A stretch of DNA of 64,000 nucleotides from Bdellovibrionia bacterium (GTDB lineage: Bacteria > Bdellovibrionota > Bdellovibrionia > Bdellovibrionales > JAGQZY01): the NCBI GenBank assembly GCA_030424715.1, contig JAUHWH010000001.1:310001-374000 (forward strand). Reading direction: 5' to 3'. Under the pieces are notes generated by a model. It made no database searches and was not told the DNA's origin. It saw only the letters and a program-made list of their open reading frames with translations. The position numbers and the translations under genes are program-made. Shown piece after piece: positions 52,381 to 60,596 of the stretch; the first letter of the stretch is position 1, and each line of letters opens with the position of its first letter.

Positions 52381-54125
52381 TGGCCTATCAAGTGATCGCT
52401 AGAAAATTTAGACCACAGTCTTTTGCTGATTTCGTCGGTCAAGAGCATGTCACCAAAACCTTGATGAATGCCATGGCTTCGGATCGCTTTCCCCATGCTG
52501 TTTTACTCACCGGCCCGCGCGGAACAGGTAAAACAACAACCGCTCGAATCATTGCGAAAACTTTACTCTGCAAAAACCGACAAGAACAAAACCCCTGCGG
52601 AAGTTGCCAATCTTGTGTCGATATCACCGAAGGCAGCCACCTTGATGTCATTGAAATTGATGGAGCCAGTAACAACGGCGTCGACAGCATCAGAGAGCTT
52701 CGAGAAACCGTGGGTTATATGCCCAGCTCTGGCTCTCATAAGGTTTACATTATTGATGAAGTTCATATGCTTTCGACAAGTGCCTTCAATGCCCTACTGA
52801 AGACCCTAGAAGAGCCACCCGAGCATATTGTTTTTATTTTTGCCACAACAGAGGTGCAAAAAATACCGGCGACTATCCTGTCGCGCTGTCAGCGTTTTGA
52901 TTTTCGGAATCACACTCTTGGTGATATCAAACAGCATCTGCAAACCATCTGTGAAAAAGAAAGCATTGAGTTTGAAGACAGCGCCCTTCTGATGATTGCC
53001 AAACAAGCCAATGGCTCGATCCGTGACTCTCTGACTTTGCTCGACCAAATGATTTCATTTAGTCAGGGCAAGCTCAGTTTAGAATCCGTGATGGGCGTGT
53101 TGGGTCTGACCGACCGTAGTCTATTGCTTGCCTGCCTTAAAGCGATTTCTCAGCAAGATATCGACCTTATGTTTGCTACCATTTATAAGTTTAAAAACTC
53201 AGGCTACGACCCCATGATTTTTTGTGAAGAGTTTTTAGAGGTCATTCGCAACGGCTTGCTGGTAAAGCTGCAATGTCACAAAAAGAAAAGTCTCGATATC
53301 TCGGAACATGAAATAGAAGAATTGGTCAATATCACGCAAGATCTCTCTGAAGAACAAATCCACCTTTTGTTTGACGTGATGCTGTCGGGGACTCAGCGCT
53401 TGAACTATAGCACGGATGCAAAACTGGGTCTCGAAATGCTTCTCTTTAAGCTTTTACACCTTCCGCGTCTAACCCAGCAAAAAACCATAACCTCTGGCGC
53501 CACCGCGCCAAAGACGCCAGCAACCAAGGCTACAAGTCCGGCGTTAAGTCGTAAAGCTCAGCCGAATACGACTCCAACGCCAGCGAAAACTCCTGCTGAG
53601 AACAGCACAGCAAAAGCCGATTCAAGCGACGAAAAACCGAAAGTTGCGGACACCGAACAAAAGAAAGCCAGTGTCGCAGTTCCTATTCCCAATCCAGCGG
53701 TGGAAGTCGGTAAAACCTGGGAGGAATTTGTTCACGCCGTCAAACAAGCCAATGGCTTTCTCGGGGCGCTTCTCGAACACACCTCCATTTACAAGCAGGA
53801 TGACAAAACTTTACATCTCGGCCTCCCTGAGAAGATGGCCTTTCTGCATGACAAGTTGGTTGAACCAAAGAACATCGAGCGCACCGAAAGTTTTTTACTA
53901 AGCTTTTGGGCTGATGAACGTAAAGTGGTCGTCGAGGTGCTTGATAAAAACCATATCCACTCAGAGCTTTCTCCGAAGGCGATGGAAGATAAAGTCAAAA
54001 AACAAAAAGAGCGAACTGAAGCGGACTCCATTGGGTCACATCCTTTAGTTCAAGCGGCCGAACAGGTGTTTCAAGATAATATCAAAAAAGTGAGTGTGAG
54101 AAACACACCAACAAAAAGCATATAG
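52380..54125 (+). CDS. dnaX: DNA polymerase III subunits gamma and tau
   Basis: A 581-residue clamp-loader subunit. AAA+ core with Walker A TGPRGTGKTTTARI, the zinc knuckle CGSCQSC, Walker B VYIIDEVHML, sensor I FIFATTEVQKIPATILSRCQ and sensor II GSIRDSLTLLDQ. Domain III ends near residue 366. A Pro/Ala/Thr/Lys-rich linker (about 370-445) leads to a tau-specific C-terminal region. At the domain III/linker junction the gene has an A6 run and a hairpin, which might make a short gamma form. It is the first protein gene of the dnaX-ybaB-recR-mglA-nadA run, starting at the end of the SRP RNA. Confidence 0.97.
   Translation: MAYQVIARKFRPQSFADFVGQEHVTKTLMNAMASDRFPHAVLLTGPRGTGKTTTARIIAKTLLCKNRQEQNPCGSCQSCVDITEGSHLDVIEIDGASNNGVDSIRELRETVGYMPSSGSHKVYIIDEVHMLSTSAFNALLKTLEEPPEHIVFIFATTEVQKIPATILSRCQRFDFRNHTLGDIKQHLQTICEKESIEFEDSALLMIAKQANGSIRDSLTLLDQMISFSQGKLSLESVMGVLGLTDRSLLLACLKAISQQDIDLMFATIYKFKNSGYDPMIFCEEFLEVIRNGLLVKLQCHKKKSLDISEHEIEELVNITQDLSEEQIHLLFDVMLSGTQRLNYSTDAKLGLEMLLFKLLHLPRLTQQKTITSGATAPKTPATKATSPALSRKAQPNTTPTPAKTPAENSTAKADSSDEKPKVADTEQKKASVAVPIPNPAVEVGKTWEEFVHAVKQANGFLGALLEHTSIYKQDDKTLHLGLPEKMAFLHDKLVEPKNIERTESFLLSFWADERKVVVEVLDKNHIHSELSPKAMEDKVKKQKERTEADSIGSHPLVQAAEQVFQDNIKKVSVRNTPTKSI
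53479..53510 (+). other. Possible frameshift or slippage site in dnaX
   Basis: AAAAAA (53479-53484, codons CAA AAA ACC) is followed after 10 bases by a perfect stem TGGCGC-CACC-GCGCCA (53495-53510). A +1 shift would stop at once (CCA TAA), and a -1 shift after 24 codons (TAA at 53552). Either would give a product ending right after domain III, the size of the gamma form known from E. coli and Thermus. The run is not a classical A-AAA-AAG heptamer, so this is a suggestion only. Confidence 0.3.
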
Positions 54126-54136
54126 GAGAAGCTAGT

Positions 54137-54466
54137 ATGAAAGGCAAAGGACGCGGCAATAGCATGCAGGGGCTCATTCGACAGGCCAATCAAATGCAAG
54201 CCAAAATGAAAAAGCTCCAAGAAGAACTGAGCGAGAAAGAATACAAAAGCACTTCCGGCGGTGGAGCGATCGAGGTCACGATCAAGGGAGAAAACAAAAT
54301 CAGCGCCCTTGCCATCGATCCTGAGATTTTTAAAGAAGCCGATGCGGACATGCTGCAAGACATGCTAATAACCGCACTCAATGACGCCCTAGAAACCGCC
54401 AAAAAAGATCAAGACGCCGAAATGGCGAAGGTCACCGGGAATATGAATATTCCAGGCTTGTTCTAA
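54137..54466 (+). CDS. ybaB: YbaB/EbfC nucleoid-associated protein
   Basis: A 109-residue DNA-binding protein of the YbaB/EbfC family: LIRQANQMQAKMKKLQEEL helix at the start, GGGAIEVTIKGENKISALAIDPEI strand region, and LQDMLITALNDALETAKK helix. It forms a dimer with a tweezer-like shape in known structures. The order dnaX-ybaB-recR is conserved widely. TAGGAGAAG precedes the ATG. Confidence 0.95.
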   Translation: MKGKGRGNSMQGLIRQANQMQAKMKKLQEELSEKEYKSTSGGGAIEVTIKGENKISALAIDPEIFKEADADMLQDMLITALNDALETAKKDQDAEMAKVTGNMNIPGLF

Positions 54467-54486
54467 CCAGCATCGGAAGCTCCTGA

Positions 54487-55092
54487 ATGTTTAAAATTCC
54501 CACCTTGGATAAATTGGTTCACGAAATTGCAAGACTCCCGGGAGTTGGGCCAAAGTCAGCACAACGCCTCACCCACTTCTTGTTGAAGAACCCAAACTAC
54601 TCTGAAGAGCTAAGAGAAACTCTTAAGTTAGTCGAAGAGAGTATCGTTTTATGTAAGACTTGCTTCAATTACACGGACAACCCTGAGCGCATTTGTCGCA
54701 TCTGCCAAAGCCCCCACCGAAGCGCCGAATTAATGTGCGTTGTGGAGCAACCAGAAGACATCTTACAAATCGAGTCGTCAGGAGGCTACTCAGGTCTCTA
54801 CCATGTACTCCATGGTGCGATCTCCCCTCTCGAGGGCATGACACCTGAAAAATTAAAAATACGTGAGCTTATAAAACGCCTCGACAGTGCCGATGGAGTC
54901 ATCGAGGAAGTGATTCTAGCGGTAGACTCTGATCTCGAAGGAGACACCACCGTTCTTTATCTGAACCAAGAGCTCTCCGAACGCTCACTAAAAGTGACAC
55001 GCTTAGCGCAGGGTATTCCCATGGGCAGCGATATCGACTATATTGATGATCGAACTCTACACAGGGCCTTGTCCCACAGAACTGAGGTTTAA
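54487..55092 (+). CDS. recR: Recombination mediator protein RecR
   Basis: A 201-residue protein of recombinational repair that, with RecO, loads RecA on gapped DNA. It begins with a helix-hairpin-helix (LPGVGPKSAQRLTHFLL), has a four-cysteine zinc finger (CKTCFNYTDNPERICRIC), and a TOPRIM domain (MCVVEQPEDILQIE, YHVLHGAISPLEGM, AVDSDLEGDTTVLYL). The C-terminal motif RLAQGIPMGSDIDYID is typical. Its TAA overlaps the mglA start by one base. Confidence 0.97.
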   Translation: MFKIPTLDKLVHEIARLPGVGPKSAQRLTHFLLKNPNYSEELRETLKLVEESIVLCKTCFNYTDNPERICRICQSPHRSAELMCVVEQPEDILQIESSGGYSGLYHVLHGAISPLEGMTPEKLKIRELIKRLDSADGVIEEVILAVDSDLEGDTTVLYLNQELSERSLKVTRLAQGIPMGSDIDYIDDRTLHRALSHRTEV

Positions 55093-55691
55093 TGGCGCTC
55101 ATTAATCAAGAAGCCAAAGAGCTGCATTGTAAAATCGTCTATTACGGCCCGTCACTGGGCGGTAAAACCACGAATCTCAAGTGGGTTTATCAGACCACAG
55201 CGAGCTCGAATCCAAACACCAGCGACCTGATGGAGTTCGACGTCGGCACTCCCGAGCGCACCCGCTTTTTCGACTTTTTACCTCTCGACGTCGGTGAGAT
55301 CCGAGGCCTCAAGGTTCGGTTTCACCTGTACTCCGTACCAGGGCAGGTGATCTACGATGCCAGCCGAAGACTTATTCTCAAAAATTTGGATGGTATTGTT
55401 TTTGTTGCCGACTCCCAAATGGATCGCATGGACGAAAATATTAACTCCCTCAATAATATGGAGAAAAATCTCAAGCTCTCTGGCTACGATATTAAAAAGG
55501 TTCCCTTTGTTATCCAGTATAATAAAAGAGACCTTGATAATATCTCGTCGGTGGCAGAGTTAAGGTCAGCCCTCAACAAAAACAACTCCCCCGACTTTGA
55601 AGCCCAAGCGGAGCAAGGCTTGGGAGTCATGGAATCTCTAAAGACGCTATCGAAGTCGATCATCTCTGCCCTAAAAAGTGGGAACGTCTAA
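55092..55691 (+). CDS. mglA: MglA-type small Ras-like GTPase
   Basis: A 199-residue GTPase. P-loop YYGPSLGGKTTNLKWVY, a switch region with TSDLMEFDVGTPERTRFFDF, SVPGQVIYDASRRLIL in the DxxG-equivalent position, and NKRD for guanine specificity. This pattern is that of MglA, which sets cell polarity and motility in Myxococcus and affects predation in Bdellovibrio. MglB, the roadblock-type GTPase activator usually encoded beside mglA, is absent here. The start shares one base with the recR stop, and the stop is directly followed by the nadA ATG. Confidence 0.92.
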   Translation: MALINQEAKELHCKIVYYGPSLGGKTTNLKWVYQTTASSNPNTSDLMEFDVGTPERTRFFDFLPLDVGEIRGLKVRFHLYSVPGQVIYDASRRLILKNLDGIVFVADSQMDRMDENINSLNNMEKNLKLSGYDIKKVPFVIQYNKRDLDNISSVAELRSALNKNNSPDFEAQAEQGLGVMESLKTLSKSIISALKSGNV

Positions 55692-56666
55692 ATGGACAAA
55701 GCCTCTCTCATTGCGGAAATCAAAGAGCTTAAGGCAAAACATGACGTCTTAATTCTGGCCCACTATTATCAGGATGGGGACATACAAGAGCTGGCTGACT
55801 TCTGCGGCGACAGCTACTTTTTGGCCCAGAAGGGGCAAACCAGCGAGGCCAAGACCATTCTTTTAGCAGGGGTGGTTTTCATGGCGGAAAGTGTGAAAAT
55901 ACTGAGCCCCGATAAAAAAGTTTTGGTCCCCGACTTTAATGCCGGATGCAGCCTTGTTAGCGGTACACCCTACGACGACTTCGTCGCCTGGAGAAAACAA
56001 CACCCTGAGCATCTTGCAATGACCTATATCAACAGCAGCGCTGAAGTAAAAGCGGTCTCCGATGTCATTTGCACTTCCAGCAATGCGGAGAAAATTGTAC
56101 AAACCATCCCGACGGATCGCGGTATTCTTTTTGGTCCTGATCAAAACCTCGGACGCTTTTTAGAAAAGAAGACCGGTCGCAAAATGCTCCACTGGCCGGG
56201 ACAGTGTGAAGTTCATGTCTTATTCTCCGCAAAGCGACTCTTTGCAATGAAAGAAGAAAACCCTGGTGCTATCGTGCTGGCCCACCCCGAATGCGAAGAA
56301 GCGGTTCTCGTACACGCCGACTATGTTGGCTCCACTTCGGGCATCCTCAATGAAATTAGAACCAACAAGTCCACAGACAAATTCATTGTCGCCACCGAGA
56401 CTGGCATTTTTCATCAACTGCAAAAAGCCCGCCCCGAGGCCACTATTATCCAGGCTCCCTTCGAGGGTCATTGCCAGTGCAATGATTGTCCTTATATGAA
56501 GCTCAATAATCTCGAGAAAATTCACAGAACCCTCATGACTCTGGAAAACGAAGTGAGTGTGGATGATCAATTACTCACTAAAGCTCGAGTGCCTTTGCAA
56601 CGAATGATGGACATCTCGAACGACAAGCCGGTCTCTTGGCCCACGACATTTGAGACACCCCAATAA
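55692..56666 (+). CDS. nadA: Quinolinate synthase
   Basis: A 324-residue [4Fe-4S] enzyme that condenses iminoaspartate with dihydroxyacetone phosphate to quinolinate for NAD synthesis. Motifs are LAHYYQDGDIQELADFCGDSY, GVVFMAESVKILSPDK, the Cys of AGCSLV, HPECEEAVL and the cluster ligand region GHCQCNDCPYMKLN. The ATG directly follows the stop of mglA with no gap. No nadB or nadC is in the window. Confidence 0.96.
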   Translation: MDKASLIAEIKELKAKHDVLILAHYYQDGDIQELADFCGDSYFLAQKGQTSEAKTILLAGVVFMAESVKILSPDKKVLVPDFNAGCSLVSGTPYDDFVAWRKQHPEHLAMTYINSSAEVKAVSDVICTSSNAEKIVQTIPTDRGILFGPDQNLGRFLEKKTGRKMLHWPGQCEVHVLFSAKRLFAMKEENPGAIVLAHPECEEAVLVHADYVGSTSGILNEIRTNKSTDKFIVATETGIFHQLQKARPEATIIQAPFEGHCQCNDCPYMKLNNLEKIHRTLMTLENEVSVDDQLLTKARVPLQRMMDISNDKPVSWPTTFETPQ

Positions 56667-56693
56667 CACCCCCCATGTTGTCTTATAAAACCC

Positions 56694-57290
56694 GTGGTGA
56701 TAGTGCCTGTGTTTGATCCGATTGACCTCCCCCCCGCTGCAGATTCTCTTGCAAAGCTGTATTTCTCTACCAAACTTAATTCGACGGTTGCCAATCATCG
56801 TCCTTTGATACGCCAGAATCTTGCAAAGCTTTTGCAAGGACAATCCGAAACACCCCTTGCAACAACCGATTTGCTAAATTGTGATCGCCTGCCGGAAAGC
56901 GCCGTCGCGAGTATCAGTCTCTCCCATTGCCCCACGGCCTCTGCGATTGGACTCCATCTGGACCATCAACTCATTGGTGTGGACACTGAAGAGGTCTCTC
57001 GTTTGTCGACCGGAGTGATCTCAAGAGTCGCGTCGGCCCCAGAACAAGAGCGCTGCCCCGCCCCCCTTTTACTATTCTCAGCAAAAGAGGCCGCATGGAA
57101 AGCCATCAACTCAGTTTTAGACGTGCCGGCCATTTCTCAAATTGAGACGTCCCAATGGCAGGCGCAATCCTTGGATTGGTATCGATATTCCATACACTGC
57201 GACGGAAAAGCAGTACCTGGGGTGGGATTCATCAAGCTCTTTTCAGACACTTATCTTTCTTTTTTCATTTGTGACTCAACTTTTGGCTAA
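56694..57290 (+). CDS. 4'-phosphopantetheinyl transferase (Sfp/EntD-like)
   Basis: A protein of about 198 residues with the two PPTase motifs: IGVDTEEVSRL (metal-binding Asp/Glu) and FSAKEAAWKA, plus SISLSHCPTASAIGL upstream. It would transfer the phosphopantetheine arm of CoA to a carrier protein. Medium size without a long N-terminal half places it closer to EntD/Sfp than to AcpS. The start is uncertain (GTG 56694, followed by another GTG, no clear ribosome binding site). No polyketide or peptide synthase gene is seen nearby, so it may serve fatty acid ACP. Confidence 0.82.
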   Translation: MVIVPVFDPIDLPPAADSLAKLYFSTKLNSTVANHRPLIRQNLAKLLQGQSETPLATTDLLNCDRLPESAVASISLSHCPTASAIGLHLDHQLIGVDTEEVSRLSTGVISRVASAPEQERCPAPLLLFSAKEAAWKAINSVLDVPAISQIETSQWQAQSLDWYRYSIHCDGKAVPGVGFIKLFSDTYLSFFICDSTFG

Positions 57291-57364
57291 AAACACCGAC
57301 AAAGGTATTGTAAGGCCCAAAAAGGGTGAAATGCGCAGCGATGTATTTCAACGAGGAGAACAGT

Positions 57365-57748
57365 ATGCGATCAGAGAAACGATTTTTTGACAGAAAAGCC
57401 GTCGACCCACTATCTATTCAAGGGTTGATTTCCATCGGAGATCTCACTCCTATCGCCGACGGAGGCCTTCTTGTCGAAGCCTCCCCCAGTGGTTTTCGAA
57501 TCGAAGTGTCGAGAGAACAGTTGTGTGATCCCGTCTTACGTGAAAACCTGACTCTCGAGGACATTGAAGGTTTACAGGTTTCGATTTTTATCCCGGCCAT
57601 GGATCTCGATATTACCGGTCTTATCACAAGAACCAAGTACAACGGCAATTCCATGTTTGAACTTGGGATCGACTACACTTCGGATGCTCCTGAATATTGG
57701 AGAGAGTGCCTGTGCGATCTCTTGCCGTCTCCCGGAGAGCTCGACTAA
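57365..57748 (+). CDS. PilZ-domain protein (putative c-di-GMP receptor)
   Basis: About 127 residues starting at ATG 57365 with GAGGAG upstream. The N-terminal basic motif RSEKRFFDRKAV resembles the RxxxR element and ADGGLLVEASPSGFRIEV the following D/NxSxxG element, although the spacing is slightly different from the canonical motif. The rest is beta-barrel-like (LQVSIFIPAMDLDITGLI, MFELGIDY). PilZ proteins bind cyclic di-GMP and control motility or surface polymers. Binding cannot be claimed with certainty because the motif is not perfect. Confidence 0.65.
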   Translation: MRSEKRFFDRKAVDPLSIQGLISIGDLTPIADGGLLVEASPSGFRIEVSREQLCDPVLRENLTLEDIEGLQVSIFIPAMDLDITGLITRTKYNGNSMFELGIDYTSDAPEYWRECLCDLLPSPGELD

Positions 57749-57822
57749 ATGTTGCCTCATCCACACTGCATTGTTTAATTGAGACCTCCCCATGATCAAA
57801 AGATGGTGTATTATCGTTGGAT

Positions 57823-58791
57823 ATGTTTACCACTCATTTTGACTATCTTTATGTGGAGCCCTCGACTTTTTGCGCGGTTAAATGTCCGCGTTGCCCTCGC
57901 ACGTATTCTCCGAACTCCTTCAAGCTTTCTCATCTCAACCTACAAGAGTTCGAAAATTTTATTAGCTCACCTCTTTGGGAAAACATTAAAACGATCGAGT
58001 TCGGCGGCAACTACGGGGACCCGATCTTTCATCCAAGGCTTTCCGAATTGGTTAATATTTCTCGCGAACAACACCCCGAGGTCGAACAAATCATTCACAC
58101 CAGTGGCAACCAACGTCCAAACTGGTGGGAGCAGTTTTTGCCAAACATTAACAAACAAGACAAAGTCTTATTTTCTATTGATGGTTTGGAAGACACCAAT
58201 CACCTCTATCGTGTCGGCAGCAATTGGGCCTGGATTGAAAAGGCTGTACTCCTGGCCTCTCAAAAAGCGACGACTTTTTGGAAATTTATAGTTTTTCGAC
58301 ACAACCAACATCAGATTATTGATGCTATAAAGAAGGCCAAAGACCTCGGCGTGAGTCAATTTATTCTCACCAAAAGTGGCTTGTTTAATGGTGACTGGAA
58401 TGATGAACGCCAAATAGATCCAATGGCACCGGACTCTAAATGGATTGCCCGTGGCAATTCAATAAAGAAAGTCTTTCAGCCGAAGTGCCAAACATCTTCA
58501 CGCCACTACCTCTCAGCAGACGGACAATATTCCCCCTGTTGCTGGATTGAATTCTCGAGGAACTATTCTCAATCTATCTCTGAACGACAGAGCCTGTCTC
58601 ATATTATGTCATCTGTTGAGTTAGCAAATCTAAAAGCGGATTGGTTACAAAACCGACCTAAAACCTGCGAGAGCAAATGCCAGAGTCCCATTGACGGACG
58701 GTCCTCTCACCAGCAACTGTGGGTCGATCTATCGATGGGCGTCGAACAGCTAGTAAAATCGATCGAAAATTTTGCGGACGGTAACCAATAA
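57823..58791 (+). CDS. Radical SAM protein with C-terminal extra cysteines
   Basis: About 322 residues. The cluster motif is C-AVK-C-PR-C near residue 17-24, followed by TIEFGGNYGDPIFHP (the GGE-like SAM-contact strand reads GGN). C-terminal cysteines CQTSSRHYLSADGQYSPCCW and CESKCQSP look like a SPASM-type auxiliary cluster site. The substrate is unknown. The frame opens at TTG 57817, with ATG two codons later. No strong ribosome binding site is seen. It stands alone between the PilZ gene and a convergent outer-membrane-type gene. Confidence 0.82.
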   Translation: MFTTHFDYLYVEPSTFCAVKCPRCPRTYSPNSFKLSHLNLQEFENFISSPLWENIKTIEFGGNYGDPIFHPRLSELVNISREQHPEVEQIIHTSGNQRPNWWEQFLPNINKQDKVLFSIDGLEDTNHLYRVGSNWAWIEKAVLLASQKATTFWKFIVFRHNQHQIIDAIKKAKDLGVSQFILTKSGLFNGDWNDERQIDPMAPDSKWIARGNSIKKVFQPKCQTSSRHYLSADGQYSPCCWIEFSRNYSQSISERQSLSHIMSSVELANLKADWLQNRPKTCESKCQSPIDGRSSHQQLWVDLSMGVEQLVKSIENFADGNQ

Positions 58792-58818
58792 CAGATTTCT
58801 TAAAACGGAAGTGTCGGT

Positions 58819-59712
58819 TTATTGGAAAAAATACTGAATTTCGAACTCGGGGTGAATAGACGCTCTGCTGTCATATCCTACGAATACTTGCTTAAGGTTT
58901 TCTGGAAAACTGGGACTAAAAGTCGTACTCACCCCGAACCCAAACAGCCAACGATATTTCTGTAAGTTCAAACTTAGTCCGGTGTGAATGTAAGGGTATT
59001 GATAGTTTGCACCCCAGATGCCCAGTTCATAATTAAAAAAGCAAAAAGGATTCAAACGTAGTTCGTGAAGAGTGGTTAAGTTGAAAGTGAAACGATCGCC
59101 ATTGGCCGGGTCCATCCGAAACGAAAAGGGCAAGCGGTCGTCGAAGTAGTAGAAATAACTCAGGGTCGAATGGAAGCGGTAGTAGTCCTTGACCCTCTCA
59201 CTCAAGGTGGCTTTCACACTGAAAGCTTCCATAAGAAAGCCTGTGTACTGCGGCCTCCATTGCCGGCATTTCGAAAGATCTGAAGGGTTGGTGGGACAAT
59301 AAATGCCTTCGCTACGAATCTCCCGCCCCCCCATGGTTTTGAAATACGCAACATCCCAACTGAGTCGAGAAGTGCTTCCGAGGTCCCAACCATAGCGGGC
59401 CATAAGGTTAAACATATCAAACGCATCCCAAACAAAAGGACTTACACCAACCGACAGTTGATTGGACAACCCGAAGGCCGCGTAAAGAGTGCCCAGAGTC
59501 CATTGCCGACGTCTAAGAGTGCGACCGTTGGAGGTTAAATTGTGCCCAAGGGAATAGCTACCAAAACTGTCATTAGTGACTTTTTTTGAAAACGGCGCCG
59601 ATGCATTGGGGCGGCCGGCGGTCACCGAAGGGGCCGCAGCTGACATTCCAGGGTTCAGAAAGAGGATAACACCGATCACACAAAGCTTCAGGAGCTTTCT
59701 AGAAAATATCAT
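58819..59712 (-). CDS. Predicted outer-membrane beta-barrel protein
   Basis: About 297 residues from ATG 59712, with a signal peptide (KLLKLCVIGVILFLNPGMSAAAP). The mature sequence alternates aromatic and hydrophobic residues in short strands (WTLGTLYAAFGLSNQLSVGV, FHSTLSYFYYFDDRLPFSF, RWLFGFGVSTTF) and ends with IQYFFQ, close to the aromatic C-terminal signature of barrel proteins. Two cysteines (IYCPTNPSDLSKC) may form a loop disulfide. Not assigned to a named family. Confidence 0.75.
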   Translation of the reverse strand: MIFSRKLLKLCVIGVILFLNPGMSAAAPSVTAGRPNASAPFSKKVTNDSFGSYSLGHNLTSNGRTLRRRQWTLGTLYAAFGLSNQLSVGVSPFVWDAFDMFNLMARYGWDLGSTSRLSWDVAYFKTMGGREIRSEGIYCPTNPSDLSKCRQWRPQYTGFLMEAFSVKATLSERVKDYYRFHSTLSYFYYFDDRLPFSFRMDPANGDRFTFNLTTLHELRLNPFCFFNYELGIWGANYQYPYIHTGLSLNLQKYRWLFGFGVSTTFSPSFPENLKQVFVGYDSRASIHPEFEIQYFFQ

Positions 59713-59816
59713 GGCCTCGTCCAATTAGGCGCTGCACGCCAATATCATACGTGACCGAAGCTCACAGGTGGTTGAATGTGATCGTCTCAAAATAGAAACC
59801 ACCTCAGCTGCCTTTG

Positions 59817-60455
59817 TTAAAGTTCGACAAAGTCGATTCCTTGAATAGCACTCTCGCTAAGAATCGAAAATGAATAGTGTAGCGGAAAAAACCAAGAGAA
59901 TCCCTCAAGCGCCCCTTGCCACTCTTCTTGGGGGGGGTTACCTAAGGATTCCAAAGAAAAGACCAAGTCATAGTTCTTTGAGTCTTGCGACAGCATCACA
60001 ACTCTTGGCTGATGAATTCCTTGTTGTGACAGAAACTCTTTGAACAGGCCACGAACGTGAGGCGGAAGGTAAGACTCGCTGGGGGTGCCAGCCAACATTT
60101 CTTGCCCAGGAGAGAACTCAACTTCTTTACCGCCCCGAGGACCATCATCCTGCGCCGTGATAAATTCACCATTTGCCAGAAAGTTCCAAATCATTCCATA
60201 TGAAAATACATAATCGGGCGTCTCTTTATCGGGGTTGATTGCCAGCCCAACGCCCTTTTCTCCCAACCAATCTAAAACCTTATCAGCCGGCTCACCATCA
60301 TCCACCACTCGCACGGCAAGGTAGGGCATGCCGTCAGGACCCTCAATAGGACTGTCCTTGAGAAATTCAAATTGCACATCAGCAATCCGTTTGAAAAAAT
60401 TGAGTTCCCACGTCTCATCACGCTCATCCAATGGCACTTCCAACAAGTCTTTCAT
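59817..60455 (-). CDS. Conserved-looking cytoplasmic protein, unknown function
   Basis: Not recognised. A 212-residue acidic, soluble protein without signal peptide or membrane segments. Notable segments are DGMPYLAVRVVDDGEPADKV, GVGLAINPDKETPDYVFSYG and a proline-rich SESYLPPHVRGLF, which suggest an alpha/beta fold. It is divergent from the GT-C-like membrane protein gene, with GTAAC-GAGA-GTTAC (60476-60489) as a small inverted repeat between them. No partner is suggested. Confidence 0.7.
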   Translation of the reverse strand: MKDLLEVPLDERDETWELNFFKRIADVQFEFLKDSPIEGPDGMPYLAVRVVDDGEPADKVLDWLGEKGVGLAINPDKETPDYVFSYGMIWNFLANGEFITAQDDGPRGGKEVEFSPGQEMLAGTPSESYLPPHVRGLFKEFLSQQGIHQPRVVMLSQDSKNYDLVFSLESLGNPPQEEWQGALEGFSWFFPLHYSFSILSESAIQGIDFVEL

Positions 60456-60596
60456 AGCTACCTCTTTAATATCCCGTAACGAGAGTTACTGTGACAGGCA
60501 AGGCATTTAACAAAAAAATACCTTTTTTGAAGAAAAAATGTAAAATCTTAAGGGCAGTAAGAGAGCTGACGAGAATATCAAAGGTAGGAGCCTGAA

